The notes beneath the pieces were generated by a model. The model had not been told where the DNA came from and made no database searches. It saw nothing but the letters and a program-made list of their open reading frames with translations. Source: a bacterium (GTDB taxonomy: Bacteria > Oederibacteriota > JAJYGY01). From it: DNA of 13,374 nucleotides. Location: positions 1 through 13,374 of the forward strand of contig JAJYGY010000120.1 of NCBI GenBank assembly GCA_021790555.1, in the 5' to 3' direction. How positions within the stretch are numbered: position 1 is the stretch's first letter; every line of letters begins with the position of its first letter. The position numbers and the translations under genes were made by a program. Shown one piece after another: positions 1 through 6,491 of this stretch.

Positions 1-164
1 AACACTCCAAGTCGCGCCGCGACAAGCGGCGCGCCAACTGGAAGCTGGCCGCCCCGGCCCGTTCCCTCTGCCCCCAGTGCAAGCAGGCCAAGCCCCCCCA
101 TCGCGTCTGCCCCAATTGCGGCTACTACGACGGACGCGAGATCATCACCCCCGAGGAACGCTGA
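1..164 (+). CDS. rpmF: 50S ribosomal protein L32, 3' part
   Basis: This is the C-terminal part of ribosomal protein L32, a small zinc-ribbon protein of the large ribosomal subunit. Reading from position 3, 53 codons run to a TGA at 162-164. The visible protein begins HSKSRRDKRRANWKL, the usual basic L32 N-terminal region. It then carries a four-cysteine zinc ribbon, CPQC followed by CPNCGYYDGRE (visible residues 23-26 and 36-46). Only the first few residues (normally a motif like MAVPKR) are missing, cut by the window edge. The gene sits 17 nt upstream of plsX, the common rpmF-plsX-fab arrangement, so it probably shares a transcript with the lipid genes. The identification rests on the zinc ribbon, the basic N-terminus and the neighbourhood. 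Confidence 0.95.
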   Translation, partial: HSKSRRDKRRANWKLAAPARSLCPQCKQAKPPHRVCPNCGYYDGREIITPEER

Positions 165-169
165 ACTTC

Positions 170-173
170 GAGG
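170..173 (+). promoter_or_regulatory. Ribosome binding site for plsX
   Basis: GAGG lies 8 nt before a TTG at 182-184. It decides the plsX start, because the reading frame is open further upstream but that extension lies inside rpmF in another frame and has no family similarity. Confidence 0.55.
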
Positions 174-181
174 CCCGTGCT

Positions 182-1192
182 TTGATCCGCGTTGCCGTTG
201 ATGCGATGACCAGTGAGCGGGGGATCCCCGCGGTGGTGGAGGCCGCCCACCAGTCCCTGCGCGAATCCGCCGACCTGGCGGTGGTGCTGGTGGGGGACCC
301 GGCCCAGCTCGAGCCGGAACTGGCCCGCCATCCGCGCCGGGAGCGCCTGAGCGTCCACCCCGCCAGCCAGATGATCGGCATGAACGAGGAGCCCGGGCAG
401 GCCTTCAAGGCCAAGAAGGACGCCTCGGTTTCGGTGGCCCTGCGCCTGGTGGCCGACGGCGGGGCCGAGGCGGCCGTGTCGCCCGGAAACACCGGCGCCA
501 GCGTGGTCGCGGCCACCCTGACCCTGGGCCGGCTTTCGGGCGTGCGCCGGCCCGGCATCGTCACCCTGATGCCCAACCCGTCCGGGTTCACCGGCGTGCT
601 GGACGCGGGGGCGGTGGTGGACTGCAAGCCCGAAGACCTGGTGCTTTTCGGCGTGATGGGAAGCCTGCTGCTGCGCGAGGTCATGCGCATCGAAAAGCCA
701 CGCATCGGGATCCTCTCCATCGGCGAGGAGGACATCAAGGGGAACGAGCAGTCCCTGGCCGCCTTCGAGATGATGAAGAAGGCCAACCTGAACTTCGTGG
801 GCAACGTCGAGGGGCGCGACCTGTTCAACGGCCGCGTGGACGTGGCGGTCTGCGACGGCTTCGTGGGCAACATCGTGCTGAAGACGGCCGAGGGGCTGGC
901 CAAGATGATCTTCGAGGAGATCCGCGAATCCTTCAAGCGGGGCGGCCCCCTGGTGAAGCTGGGGGGGATGCTGGGCAAAGGGGCCTTCCGCGACCTGCAC
1001 CGCCACCTCAACGCCGACGAATACGGCGGCGCCATCCTCCTGGGCGTCAACGGCAACTGCATCATCGCCCACGGCTCGGCCAACCACATCGCCATCAAGA
1101 ACGCCATCCTGCTGGGCCGCGCCTGCGCCGAGCAGGGCCTGGTCCAAAAATTGGGTGAGAAAATCAAACAGCACACGGGGGTGGCGGCATGA
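182..1192 (+). CDS. plsX: Phosphate acyltransferase PlsX
   Basis: PlsX converts acyl-ACP and phosphate to acyl-phosphate, the acyl donor for PlsY in phospholipid synthesis; it is a peripheral membrane enzyme. The 336-residue product has the normal family length and its recognisable blocks in order: KKD (78-80), SPGNTGA (100-106), GEEDIKGNE (181-189), EGRDLFNG (210-217), CDGFVGN (224-230), EYGGAILLGV (280-289) and AHGSAN (296-301). The start is taken as TTG at 182, behind a GAGG, because the family begins at the IRVAVDAM strand. The open frame continues upstream to 77, but that part overlaps rpmF and does not look like PlsX. The usual DAMGGD motif reads DAMTSERGIP (7-16), so the two glycines and the aspartate are replaced. 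The stop overlaps the fabH start by 4 nt (ATGA), suggesting translational coupling. Confidence 0.96.
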   Translation: MIRVAVDAMTSERGIPAVVEAAHQSLRESADLAVVLVGDPAQLEPELARHPRRERLSVHPASQMIGMNEEPGQAFKAKKDASVSVALRLVADGGAEAAVSPGNTGASVVAATLTLGRLSGVRRPGIVTLMPNPSGFTGVLDAGAVVDCKPEDLVLFGVMGSLLLREVMRIEKPRIGILSIGEEDIKGNEQSLAAFEMMKKANLNFVGNVEGRDLFNGRVDVAVCDGFVGNIVLKTAEGLAKMIFEEIRESFKRGGPLVKLGGMLGKGAFRDLHRHLNADEYGGAILLGVNGNCIIAHGSANHIAIKNAILLGRACAEQGLVQKLGEKIKQHTGVAA

Positions 1193-2175
1193 GCGAAGCG
1201 CCGGGGGTCGGCATCCTGGGCACGGGAAGCTACCTGCCCAGCCGGGTTTTGAGCAATTTCGACCTGGAGAAGATGGTGGAGACCTCCGACGAGTGGATCC
1301 GCACCCGCACGGGCATCCGCGAAAGGCGCCTGGCCGCCGGGGGGGAGTTCACCTCGGACATGGCCGTGGCCGCGGCCCGCAGGGCCCTGGAGGCTTCGGG
1401 CACCCGTCCCGAGGACCTGGACATGATCGTCAACGCGACCATCACGCCGGACATGCCCTGGCCCTCCACGGCCTGCCTCATCCAGGAGAAGCTGGGCGCC
1501 GCCAAGGCCTTCGCCTTCGACGTCTCGGCGGCCTGTTCCGGGTTCCTCTACGGCCTGACCACGGCCCACAACTTCATCCTGTCCGGCACGGCGTCCCGGG
1601 CCCTGGTGCTGGGGGCGGAGAAGCTCTCCAGCATCATCGACTGGAAGGACCGCAACACCTGCGTGCTTTTCGGAGACGGGGCCGGCGCGGCGGTGCTGGG
1701 GCCCTCGGAAAGGCGGCGCGTGCTGTCGGTCCACCTGGGCTCGGACGGCGGGGCCGCCGAGCTGCTGTGCATGCCCGGGGGCGGCAGCCGCCGCCCCACC
1801 TCGCCGGAGACCCTGGCCGGCGGCCTGCACTTCCTCAAGATGGAAGGCAAGGAGGTCTTCAAGTTCGCGGTGAAGGCCATGGCCGCCGCGGCCGAGGAGG
1901 CCATCGCCAAGGCCGGCCTGAAACCCTCCGATATCCGCCTCCTCATCCCCCACCAGGCCAACATCCGCATCGTCGAGGCAACCGCCAAGCGCCTGGAACT
2001 CCCCATGGAAAAGGTCTTCGTCAACCTGGACAAGTATGGAAACACCTCGGCCGCCTCGGTGGGCATCGCCCTGGACGAGGTCGAGGCCCAGGGCCTGCTG
2101 AAGCCCGGCGACAAGGTGGCGCTGGTGGCCTTCGGCGCCGGCCTGACCTGGGCTTCCGTGATTCTGGAGTGGTGA
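1189..2175 (+). CDS. fabH: Beta-ketoacyl-ACP synthase III
   Basis: FabH starts fatty-acid synthesis in the cytosol by condensing an acyl-CoA (often acetyl-CoA) with malonyl-ACP. The 328-residue protein has the full thiolase-fold catalytic triad: Cys116 in DVSAACSGF, His255 in IPHQAN and Asn285 in GNTSAAS. It also has the FGDGAGA block (161-167) and the C-terminal GAGLTWAS (316-323). Length and spacing fit the family closely. The ATG overlaps the plsX stop by 4 nt, and fabD begins only 4 nt after the fabH stop, so the three genes look translationally linked. Substrate preference (straight versus branched starter) cannot be read from the sequence. A longer open frame overlapping this gene in another register (from 1155) is a high-GC shadow. 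Confidence 0.98.
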   Translation: MSEAPGVGILGTGSYLPSRVLSNFDLEKMVETSDEWIRTRTGIRERRLAAGGEFTSDMAVAAARRALEASGTRPEDLDMIVNATITPDMPWPSTACLIQEKLGAAKAFAFDVSAACSGFLYGLTTAHNFILSGTASRALVLGAEKLSSIIDWKDRNTCVLFGDGAGAAVLGPSERRRVLSVHLGSDGGAAELLCMPGGGSRRPTSPETLAGGLHFLKMEGKEVFKFAVKAMAAAAEEAIAKAGLKPSDIRLLIPHQANIRIVEATAKRLELPMEKVFVNLDKYGNTSAASVGIALDEVEAQGLLKPGDKVALVAFGAGLTWASVILEW

Positions 2176-2179
2176 CGGC

Positions 2180-3124
2180 ATGAAACTGGCGGTGATGTTT
2201 CCGGGACAGGGATCGCAGTTCGTGGGCATGGGCAGGGAACTGGCCCTTTCCGACCCCAGGGCCATGGCCCTCTTCGACCGGGCCGACCAGGTGCTGGGCC
2301 GTGGCCTGAAGAAGGTCGTGTTCGAGGGGCCCGAGGAGGAGCTGAAGGAGACCTCCAACACCCAGCCTGCCCTGTACGTCACCAGCGCGGCGGTGTGGGA
2401 GGTCGTCAAGGGCTGGAACCTGAAACCCGCCTTCGCCGCCGGGCACAGCCTGGGCGAGTATTCCGCCCTGATGGCGGCCGGGGCCTTCGGGTTCGAGGAC
2501 GGGCTGAAGATGGTGCAGGCCCGCGCCAACGCCATGGCGGAGCAGGCCAGGGCCTCGGGCGGGACCATGGCCGCGATCCTGGGGCTGGAGGACGCCAAGG
2601 TGGTGGAGATCTGCCTCCAGGCCAGCGCCGCGGGCGGATCGGTGGAGCCGGCCAACTTCAACAGCCCGGGGCAGGTGGTGATTTCGGGCCAGAAGGGGCC
2701 CGTGGAGGAGGCCATGCGCCTGGCCCAGGCCGCCGGGGCCGGAAAATGCGTGCCCCTGGCCGTCTCGGGCCCCTTCCATTCGCGCTTCATGGTCCCGGCC
2801 GCCGAGGCCCTCAGGCCGGCGCTGGAAAAGGGGGCCTGGAGCGCGCCCGAGCCGCCGGTGGTGGTCAACGCCACGGCCCAGGCGGTCTCGGACGTGGCCA
2901 CCCTGAAGGAGATGCTGATCAGGCAGGTGAGCCAGCCGGTGCTGTGGACGGCCAGCGTGGAGGCCATGCTCAAGGCCGGCGTGGACACCTTCCTCGAGAT
3001 CGGCCCGGGAAGGGTGCTTTCGGGCCTGGTGAAGCGGATTTCGCGCGAGGCCACCCTGGCCAACGTGGAGGACCTGAAATCCCTGGAAAAGGCCCGCCAG
3101 GCCCTGGGGATCGCGGCCCGCTAA
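2180..3124 (+). CDS. fabD: Malonyl-CoA:ACP transacylase
   Basis: FabD moves malonate from CoA to the phosphopantetheine arm of AcpP, supplying FabH and FabF with their extender unit. The 314-residue protein shows the PGQGSQ motif (8-13, oxyanion region), the nucleophile Ser90 in GHSLGEYSA, the conserved Arg115 that binds the malonyl carboxylate, the catalytic His200 in GPFHSRFM, and GPGRVLSGL near the C-terminus (275-283). The arginine matters because it marks selectivity for malonyl over simple acyl groups in this family. The ATG is 4 nt after fabH, with a GGAG about 10 nt upstream, inside the end of fabH. fabG follows after 16 nt. The protein is a free-standing enzyme, not part of a polyketide synthase. 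Confidence 0.97.
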   Translation: MKLAVMFPGQGSQFVGMGRELALSDPRAMALFDRADQVLGRGLKKVVFEGPEEELKETSNTQPALYVTSAAVWEVVKGWNLKPAFAAGHSLGEYSALMAAGAFGFEDGLKMVQARANAMAEQARASGGTMAAILGLEDAKVVEICLQASAAGGSVEPANFNSPGQVVISGQKGPVEEAMRLAQAAGAGKCVPLAVSGPFHSRFMVPAAEALRPALEKGAWSAPEPPVVVNATAQAVSDVATLKEMLIRQVSQPVLWTASVEAMLKAGVDTFLEIGPGRVLSGLVKRISREATLANVEDLKSLEKARQALGIAAR

Positions 3125-3128
3125 CCTT

Positions 3129-3137
3129 GGGAGGAGG
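3129..3137 (+). promoter_or_regulatory. Strong ribosome binding site for fabG
   Basis: GGGAGGAGG lies 3 nt before the fabG ATG, counted from its last base; its core GGAGG (3130-3134) is 6 nt from the start. It is the strongest Shine-Dalgarno in the fab cluster, fitting independent initiation of fabG rather than coupling to fabD. Confidence 0.6.
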
Positions 3138-3140
3138 CGC

Positions 3141-3884
3141 ATGACGTTGAAGGACAAGGTCGCCCTGGTCACCGGGGGGACCCAGGGAATCGGCAGGGAG
3201 ATCGCCCTGAGGCTGTCCCGCGAGGGCGCCCAGGTGGTGCTGACCGGCCGCCAGGAGGAAAAGGCGGCCGCCGTGGCGGCCGAAATCCAGGCCCAGAGCG
3301 GCCAGCCCTGCCTGGGGCTGGGGGCCGACGTGGCTTCGGGGGCCCAGGTGGAGGCCCTTTTCAATAAAGCGCTTGACAAGTTCAAACGGCTGGATGTATT
3401 GGTTAACAACGCTGGCGTCACCCGCGACGGATTGATGCTCCGCATGAGCGAAAGCGACTTCGACGAGGTGGTCGCCACCAACTTGAAGGGTTCCTTCCTC
3501 TGCTGCAAGGCCGCCGCCAAGGTGATGATGAAGCAGCGCGCCGGCAAGATGATCAACATCAGCAGCATCGTCGGAATCAACGGCAACGCCGGCCAGGTGA
3601 ATTACTCGGCCAGCAAGGCCGGCCTGATCGGGTTGACGAAATCGGCCGCCAAGGAGCTGGCTTCGAGGAACATCCAGGTCAACGCGGTCGCACCGGGCTT
3701 CATCGTCACCGCCATGACCGAACAGCTTTCAGAAGAGGCCCGCAAGGCCCTTTTGGAAACCATCCCCTTGGGGCGCTTCGGCACGGCCGAAGAGGTCGCC
3801 TCGGTGGTGGCCTTTCTCGCTTCCGACGCGTCCAGTTACGTCACCGGCCAGGTTTTCCGGGTGGACGGCGGAATGATGATGTAG
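3141..3884 (+). CDS. fabG: 3-oxoacyl-ACP reductase
   Basis: FabG reduces 3-ketoacyl-ACP to 3-hydroxyacyl-ACP with NADPH, the first reductive step of each elongation cycle. The 247-residue product is a classical short-chain dehydrogenase. It has the Rossmann motif TGGTQGIG (11-18), NNAG (89-92), the catalytic tetrad Asn114, Ser142, Tyr155 and Lys159 (the last two in NYSASK), and the PG motif at 185-186. It ends in VDGGMMM, typical of FabG. The location between fabD and acpP makes the FabG assignment much safer than for an isolated SDR. From about 3360 onward the gene uses more AT-rich codons (for example AAT AAA, GAT GTA TTG GTT AAC) than the genes before it. That stretch also contains a possible internal promoter. 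Confidence 0.97.
   Translation: MTLKDKVALVTGGTQGIGREIALRLSREGAQVVLTGRQEEKAAAVAAEIQAQSGQPCLGLGADVASGAQVEALFNKALDKFKRLDVLVNNAGVTRDGLMLRMSESDFDEVVATNLKGSFLCCKAAAKVMMKQRAGKMINISSIVGINGNAGQVNYSASKAGLIGLTKSAAKELASRNIQVNAVAPGFIVTAMTEQLSEEARKALLETIPLGRFGTAEEVASVVAFLASDASSYVTGQVFRVDGGMMM
3373..3400 (+). promoter_or_regulatory. Possible internal promoter in fabG
   Basis: A perfect -35 hexamer TTGACA (3373-3378) is followed after 16 nt by TGTATT (3395-3400), which matches 4 of 6 positions of the -10 consensus. It lies in an unusually AT-rich stretch of fabG. It could give extra transcription of acpP, which is needed in high amounts and in E. coli is known to have promoters inside fabG. A sequence match inside a coding gene is weak evidence on its own. 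Confidence 0.3.
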
Positions 3885-3908
3885 GGCAGCAGGAGCATCT
3901 CTCACACT

Positions 3909-3915
3909 GAGGAGA
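3909..3915 (+). promoter_or_regulatory. Ribosome binding site for acpP
   Basis: GAGGAGA sits 7 nt before a GTG at 3923. It supports GTG as the acpP start, because no in-frame ATG is present at the family's N-terminus. Confidence 0.6.
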
Positions 3916-3922
3916 ATCAAGC

Positions 3923-4162
3923 GTGGCTATCGAAGACAAAGTCAAAGAGATCATCGTCGACCAGCTTGGGGTGGATGCCGACCAGGTCACGGCGGAGGCC
4001 TCTTTCATCGACGACCTGGGCGCCGACTCCCTGGACCAGGTGGAACTGGTGATGGCCTTCGAAGAGGAGTTCAACATCGAGATCCCGGACGACGAGGCCG
4101 AGAAGATCAAGACGGTCTCCAGCGCCATCGAGTACATCAAGGCGCACGCCAAGGAGAGCTGA
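3923..4162 (+). CDS. acpP: Acyl carrier protein
   Basis: AcpP is the small acidic cytosolic protein that carries growing acyl chains on a 4'-phosphopantetheine arm. The 79-residue product has the modification site DLGADSLDQVE with Ser36 as the attachment serine. It also has the usual four-helix pattern, the acidic recognition helix after the serine (EEEFNIEIPDDEAEKI), and the terminal helix ending AIEYIKAHAKES. It starts at GTG, 7 nt after GAGGAGA, and begins AIEDKVKEIIVDQLGVD like standard primary ACPs. It lies 38 nt after fabG and is followed by an intrinsic terminator, so a short, abundant acpP transcript is likely. Its place between fabG and fabF makes this the main fatty-acid ACP rather than a specialised carrier. 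Confidence 0.98.
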   Translation: MAIEDKVKEIIVDQLGVDADQVTAEASFIDDLGADSLDQVELVMAFEEEFNIEIPDDEAEKIKTVSSAIEYIKAHAKES

Positions 4163-4193
4163 GGCTCTTGGAGGCGGTCTTCGTGCACGAAAA

Positions 4194-4239
4194 CGCGATG
4201 CGAAAGGTCAGCCCAAGGGCCTTTCGCATCGCGCTTTTT
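4194..4239 (+). terminator. Intrinsic terminator after acpP
   Basis: A perfect 14-bp stem is formed by CGCGATGCGAAAGG (4194-4207) and CCTTTCGCATCGCG (4220-4233), with a 12-nt loop. It is followed by C and five T (4235-4239). It begins 31 nt after the acpP stop and ends 42 nt before fabF. This is the classic shape of a rho-independent terminator, so fabF must depend on read-through or on a promoter that I cannot see clearly in 4240-4281. Confidence 0.85.
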
Positions 4240-4281
4240 AGGGCCTTTTGAGCCGTTTTTTCCCCTCCGCAAAGGTGGCGC

Positions 4282-5532
4282 ATGACTAGAAGAGTGGTGA
4301 TCACGGGCCTGGGGGCGGTGACCCCCCTGGGCAACGACGCGGAAACGACCTTCCAGAACCTGCTCGCCGGCAAGGCCGCGGCCGCCCGCATCCGGGCCTT
4401 CGACCCCACGGGCTACGACACGACCTTCGCCTGCGAGGTGAAGGACTTCGACGTCGAGAAGCACGTGGCCGACAAGAAGGCGGCCCGCCGCATGGACCTC
4501 TTCACCCAGTACGCGGTGGCCTCGGCCGACATGGCCATCCGCGACGCCGGCCTGGACCTTTCCAAGGAGAACCTGGAGCGCTTCGGGGTGCTGGTGGGCT
4601 CGGGCATCGGGGGCCTCAGGGTCATCGAGGCCCAGCACAAGGTGCTGCTGGAAAAGGGCCCCTCGCGGGTCAATCCCTTCCTGATCCCCATGCTCATCGT
4701 CAACATGGCGCCGGGCCAGATCGCCATCCAGTTCGGGCTGAAGGGCCCCAATTCCTGCGTGGCCACGGCCTGCGCCACCGGCAACCACGCCATCGGCGAC
4801 GCCATGAAGACCATCGCCCGGGGCGACGCCGACGTGATGCTGGCCGGGGGGACGGAATCGGCCATCACGCCCCTGGGCGTGGCCGGCTTCTGCTCGGCCG
4901 GGGCCCTTTCGACCCGCAACGACGCGCCCGAGGCGGCCAGCCGGCCCTTCGACGCCGACCGCGACGGCTTCGTCATGGGCGAGGGTTGCGGCGTGGTGGT
5001 GCTGGAGGAGCTGGAGAGGGCCAAGGCCAGGGGAGCCCGCATCTACGGGGAACTGCTGGGCTACGGCCTCAGCGAGGACGCCTACCACATGACCGCGCCC
5101 CCGGAGGACGGCGAAGGCGGGGCCCGCGCCATGAAGATGGCCCTGGCCGACGCGCGCCTGAACCCGGACCAGATCGACTACATCAACGCCCACGGCACCT
5201 CCACCCCGGTGGGGGACAAGGCCGAGACCCGGGCCGTCAAGGAGGTCTTCAAGGAGCACGCCAGCTCCAGGAAGGCCTGGATCTCCTCGACGAAATCCAT
5301 GGTCGGCCACCTGCTGGGAGCCGCCGGAGGGGTGGAGGCCATCGTCTGCCTGAAGACCATCCAGACGGGCAAGGTGCACCCCACCATCAACCAGTCCAGG
5401 CCGGATCCGGACTGCGACCTGGACTACGTGGCCAACACCGCCCGGGAGCGCGACGTGAAATTCGCCATCTCCAATTCCTTCGGCTTCGGCGGGCACAACG
5501 CCTCGCTGATCTTCGGGAAGTTCAAGGGCTGA
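4282..5532 (+). CDS. fabF: Beta-ketoacyl-ACP synthase II
   Basis: FabF condenses malonyl-ACP with acyl-ACP in each elongation round. The 416-residue protein has the KAS I/II catalytic set: nucleophile Cys164 in TACATG, His304 in NAHGTSTPVGD, Lys338 in SSTKSMVGH and His343 in the same block. It also has the C-terminal NSFGFGGHNAS (398-408). The Cys-His-His set and the length separate it from FabH (Cys-His-Asn). Placement after acpP favours KAS II over FabB. The ribosome binding site (AAAGGTGG, 4271-4278) is moderate. Strong terminators lie on both sides, so fabF expression may be set apart from acpP upstream and rnc downstream. No truncation or missing catalytic residue is visible. Confidence 0.97.
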   Translation: MTRRVVITGLGAVTPLGNDAETTFQNLLAGKAAAARIRAFDPTGYDTTFACEVKDFDVEKHVADKKAARRMDLFTQYAVASADMAIRDAGLDLSKENLERFGVLVGSGIGGLRVIEAQHKVLLEKGPSRVNPFLIPMLIVNMAPGQIAIQFGLKGPNSCVATACATGNHAIGDAMKTIARGDADVMLAGGTESAITPLGVAGFCSAGALSTRNDAPEAASRPFDADRDGFVMGEGCGVVVLEELERAKARGARIYGELLGYGLSEDAYHMTAPPEDGEGGARAMKMALADARLNPDQIDYINAHGTSTPVGDKAETRAVKEVFKEHASSRKAWISSTKSMVGHLLGAAGGVEAIVCLKTIQTGKVHPTINQSRPDPDCDLDYVANTARERDVKFAISNSFGFGGHNASLIFGKFKG

Positions 5533-5546
5533 CCCCTCCTTTTCCG

Positions 5547-5586
5547 GGCCCGGCGCTGGGGAAAGCCCAGGCCGGGCCTTTTTTTT
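5547..5586 (+). terminator. Intrinsic terminator after fabF
   Basis: A 13-bp GC-rich stem with one bulged G is formed by GGCCCGGC-g-CTGGG (5547-5560) and CCCAGGCCGGGCC (5566-5578). The loop is GAAAG and eight T follow (5579-5586). It starts 14 nt after the fabF stop and ends only 25 nt before the rnc ATG. Confidence 0.9.
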
Positions 5587-5611
5587 CGCCCCCTTTTCGA
5601 CCCGGAACCCC

Positions 5612-6337
5612 ATGACCAACGCGTCGCCCCTGCCGGAGTCCGCGCGGGAATTCCTCAAGCGCCAGGGCATCAGCCCGCGCCAGGAAGGCCTGTACCTGCG
5701 GGCCTTCACCCACCGAAGCTACCTCAACGAGGCCCGCCAGCCGGGCCTGGCCTGCAACGAAAAGCTGGAATTCCTCGGCGATTCCGTGCTGGGGCTGCTG
5801 GTCTCCCAGCACCTGTACGAGGCCTTTCCGGACCTCAACGAGGGTCAGCTTGCCCGGAAAAAGGCCGTGCTGGTGTCGGAAAGCAGCCTGGCGCCCTGGG
5901 CCGGATCCCTGGGGCTGGGGCGGGCCCTGCTGCTGGGCAGGGGGGAGGAGTCGACCGGGGGCAGGGAAAAAAAGGCCCTTCTGGCGGACGCCTTGGAGGC
6001 CCTCTTGGCGGCCCTGTACCTGGATCAGGGCATGGACGCGGTCAGGACCTTTTTGAGGCCTTTGCTGGAAAAAGACCCTGGGGAACAGGAACAGGGCGGT
6101 CTGGATGCCAAGACCCAGTTGCAGGAATGGAGCCAAAAGCGCTTCAAAAAGCCTCCCACCTACAAGGTCACCCAGGCCCTGGGGCCGGATCACGCCAAGG
6201 TGTTCGAGGTGGAGGTGCTGTTGGAGGGCAAGGTCCTTGGAGCAGGCAAGGGGAAGAATAAAAAAGAAGCGGAAAGGCTGGCTGCCAACCGGGCTTTGGC
6301 CCAGATCAAGAAGAGCCGCGAGTCTGACCGGGATTAA
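5612..6337 (+). CDS. rnc: Ribonuclease III
   Basis: RNase III cuts double-stranded RNA in rRNA processing and mRNA turnover. The 241-residue product has the catalytic signature NEKLEFLGDSVL (49-60). Its metal-binding residues are Glu50, Glu53, Asp57, Asp126 and Glu129, matching E. coli E38, E41, D45, D114 and E117. A C-terminal double-stranded-RNA-binding domain (about 165-232) starts DAKTQLQEW and ends in KGKNKKEAERLAANRALAQI. The start is ATG with only a weak GGAA upstream. The preceding terminator leaves 25 nt before the start codon, so the gene's promoter is unclear. The second half uses more AT-rich codons than the fab genes. The rnc position after acpP-fabF is common in proteobacteria. 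Confidence 0.97.
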   Translation: MTNASPLPESAREFLKRQGISPRQEGLYLRAFTHRSYLNEARQPGLACNEKLEFLGDSVLGLLVSQHLYEAFPDLNEGQLARKKAVLVSESSLAPWAGSLGLGRALLLGRGEESTGGREKKALLADALEALLAALYLDQGMDAVRTFLRPLLEKDPGEQEQGGLDAKTQLQEWSQKRFKKPPTYKVTQALGPDHAKVFEVEVLLEGKVLGAGKGKNKKEAERLAANRALAQIKKSRESDRD

Positions 6338-6345
6338 AATCCTTC

Positions 6346-6373
6346 TTGATTTCCACTGACCCTCTGTTATATT
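6346..6373 (+). promoter_or_regulatory. Sigma70-like promoter for the nuo operon
   Basis: TTGATT (6346-6351) and TATATT (6368-6373) are separated by 16 nt, matching the -35 box at 4 of 6 and the -10 box at 5 of 6 positions. It begins 8 nt after the rnc stop in an AT-rich intergenic region. A start near 6380 would give a leader of about 180 nt before nuoB. Confidence 0.5.
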
Positions 6374-6446
6374 GTGATCCAGGGAAGGGAATTGCCACGT
6401 CGGGATTAGTGCTTTTTTTCACAAAGTCCGGCCTTTGGTCCAAGGC

Positions 6447-6484
6447 ATCCCGAAAAAGTTTTCAAAGCCTAGCTTTTTCGGGAT
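6447..6484 (+). repeat. Perfect 12-bp inverted repeat in nuo leader
   Basis: ATCCCGAAAAAG (6447-6458) and CTTTTTCGGGAT (6473-6484) are perfect reverse complements around a 14-nt spacer. No T-tract follows (next bases ATCTGG), so this is not a normal terminator. It could be an RNA hairpin in the nuo leader or a DNA-binding site for a dimeric regulator. Just upstream, 6431-6446 (GCCTTTGGTCCAAGGC) is itself an imperfect palindrome. Confidence 0.6.
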
Positions 6485-6491
6485 ATCTGGT

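Noticed and set aside
13..33. Perfect 8-bp inverted repeat CGCGCCGC/GCGGCGCG in rpmF
   Set aside because: It is explained by the Arg-Arg-Asp-Lys-Arg-Arg codons of L32 in a GC-rich genome, and no T-run follows.
77..181. N-terminal extension of PlsX to an ATG at 77
   Set aside because: The extra 35 residues are the rpmF gene read in another frame, with no similarity to PlsX. TTG at 182 has a ribosome binding site and matches the family start.
1155..2183. Same-strand out-of-frame open frames over fabH, fabF, nuoF and nuoG
   Set aside because: These are Gly/Arg/Pro-rich translations with no family motifs, fully overlapping genes whose catalytic or cofactor residues are intact. Other examples are 2395-3144, 4986-5615, 9355-10698 and 10826-12319.
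145..3063. Very long antisense open frame (972 codons) opposite plsX-fabH-fabD
   Set aside because: It is a shadow of high-GC coding sequence: low-complexity Ser/Arg/Ala-rich translation, no recognisable domain, and it lies opposite well-identified genes. The same holds for the antisense frames at 2021-3586, 3841-5709, 7637-8632, 9347-10744, 10431-12530 and 12226-13224.
6411..6420. Run of seven T in the nuo leader as a terminator
   Set aside because: No stable stem of more than about 4 bp precedes it, so it does not have the shape of an intrinsic terminator.
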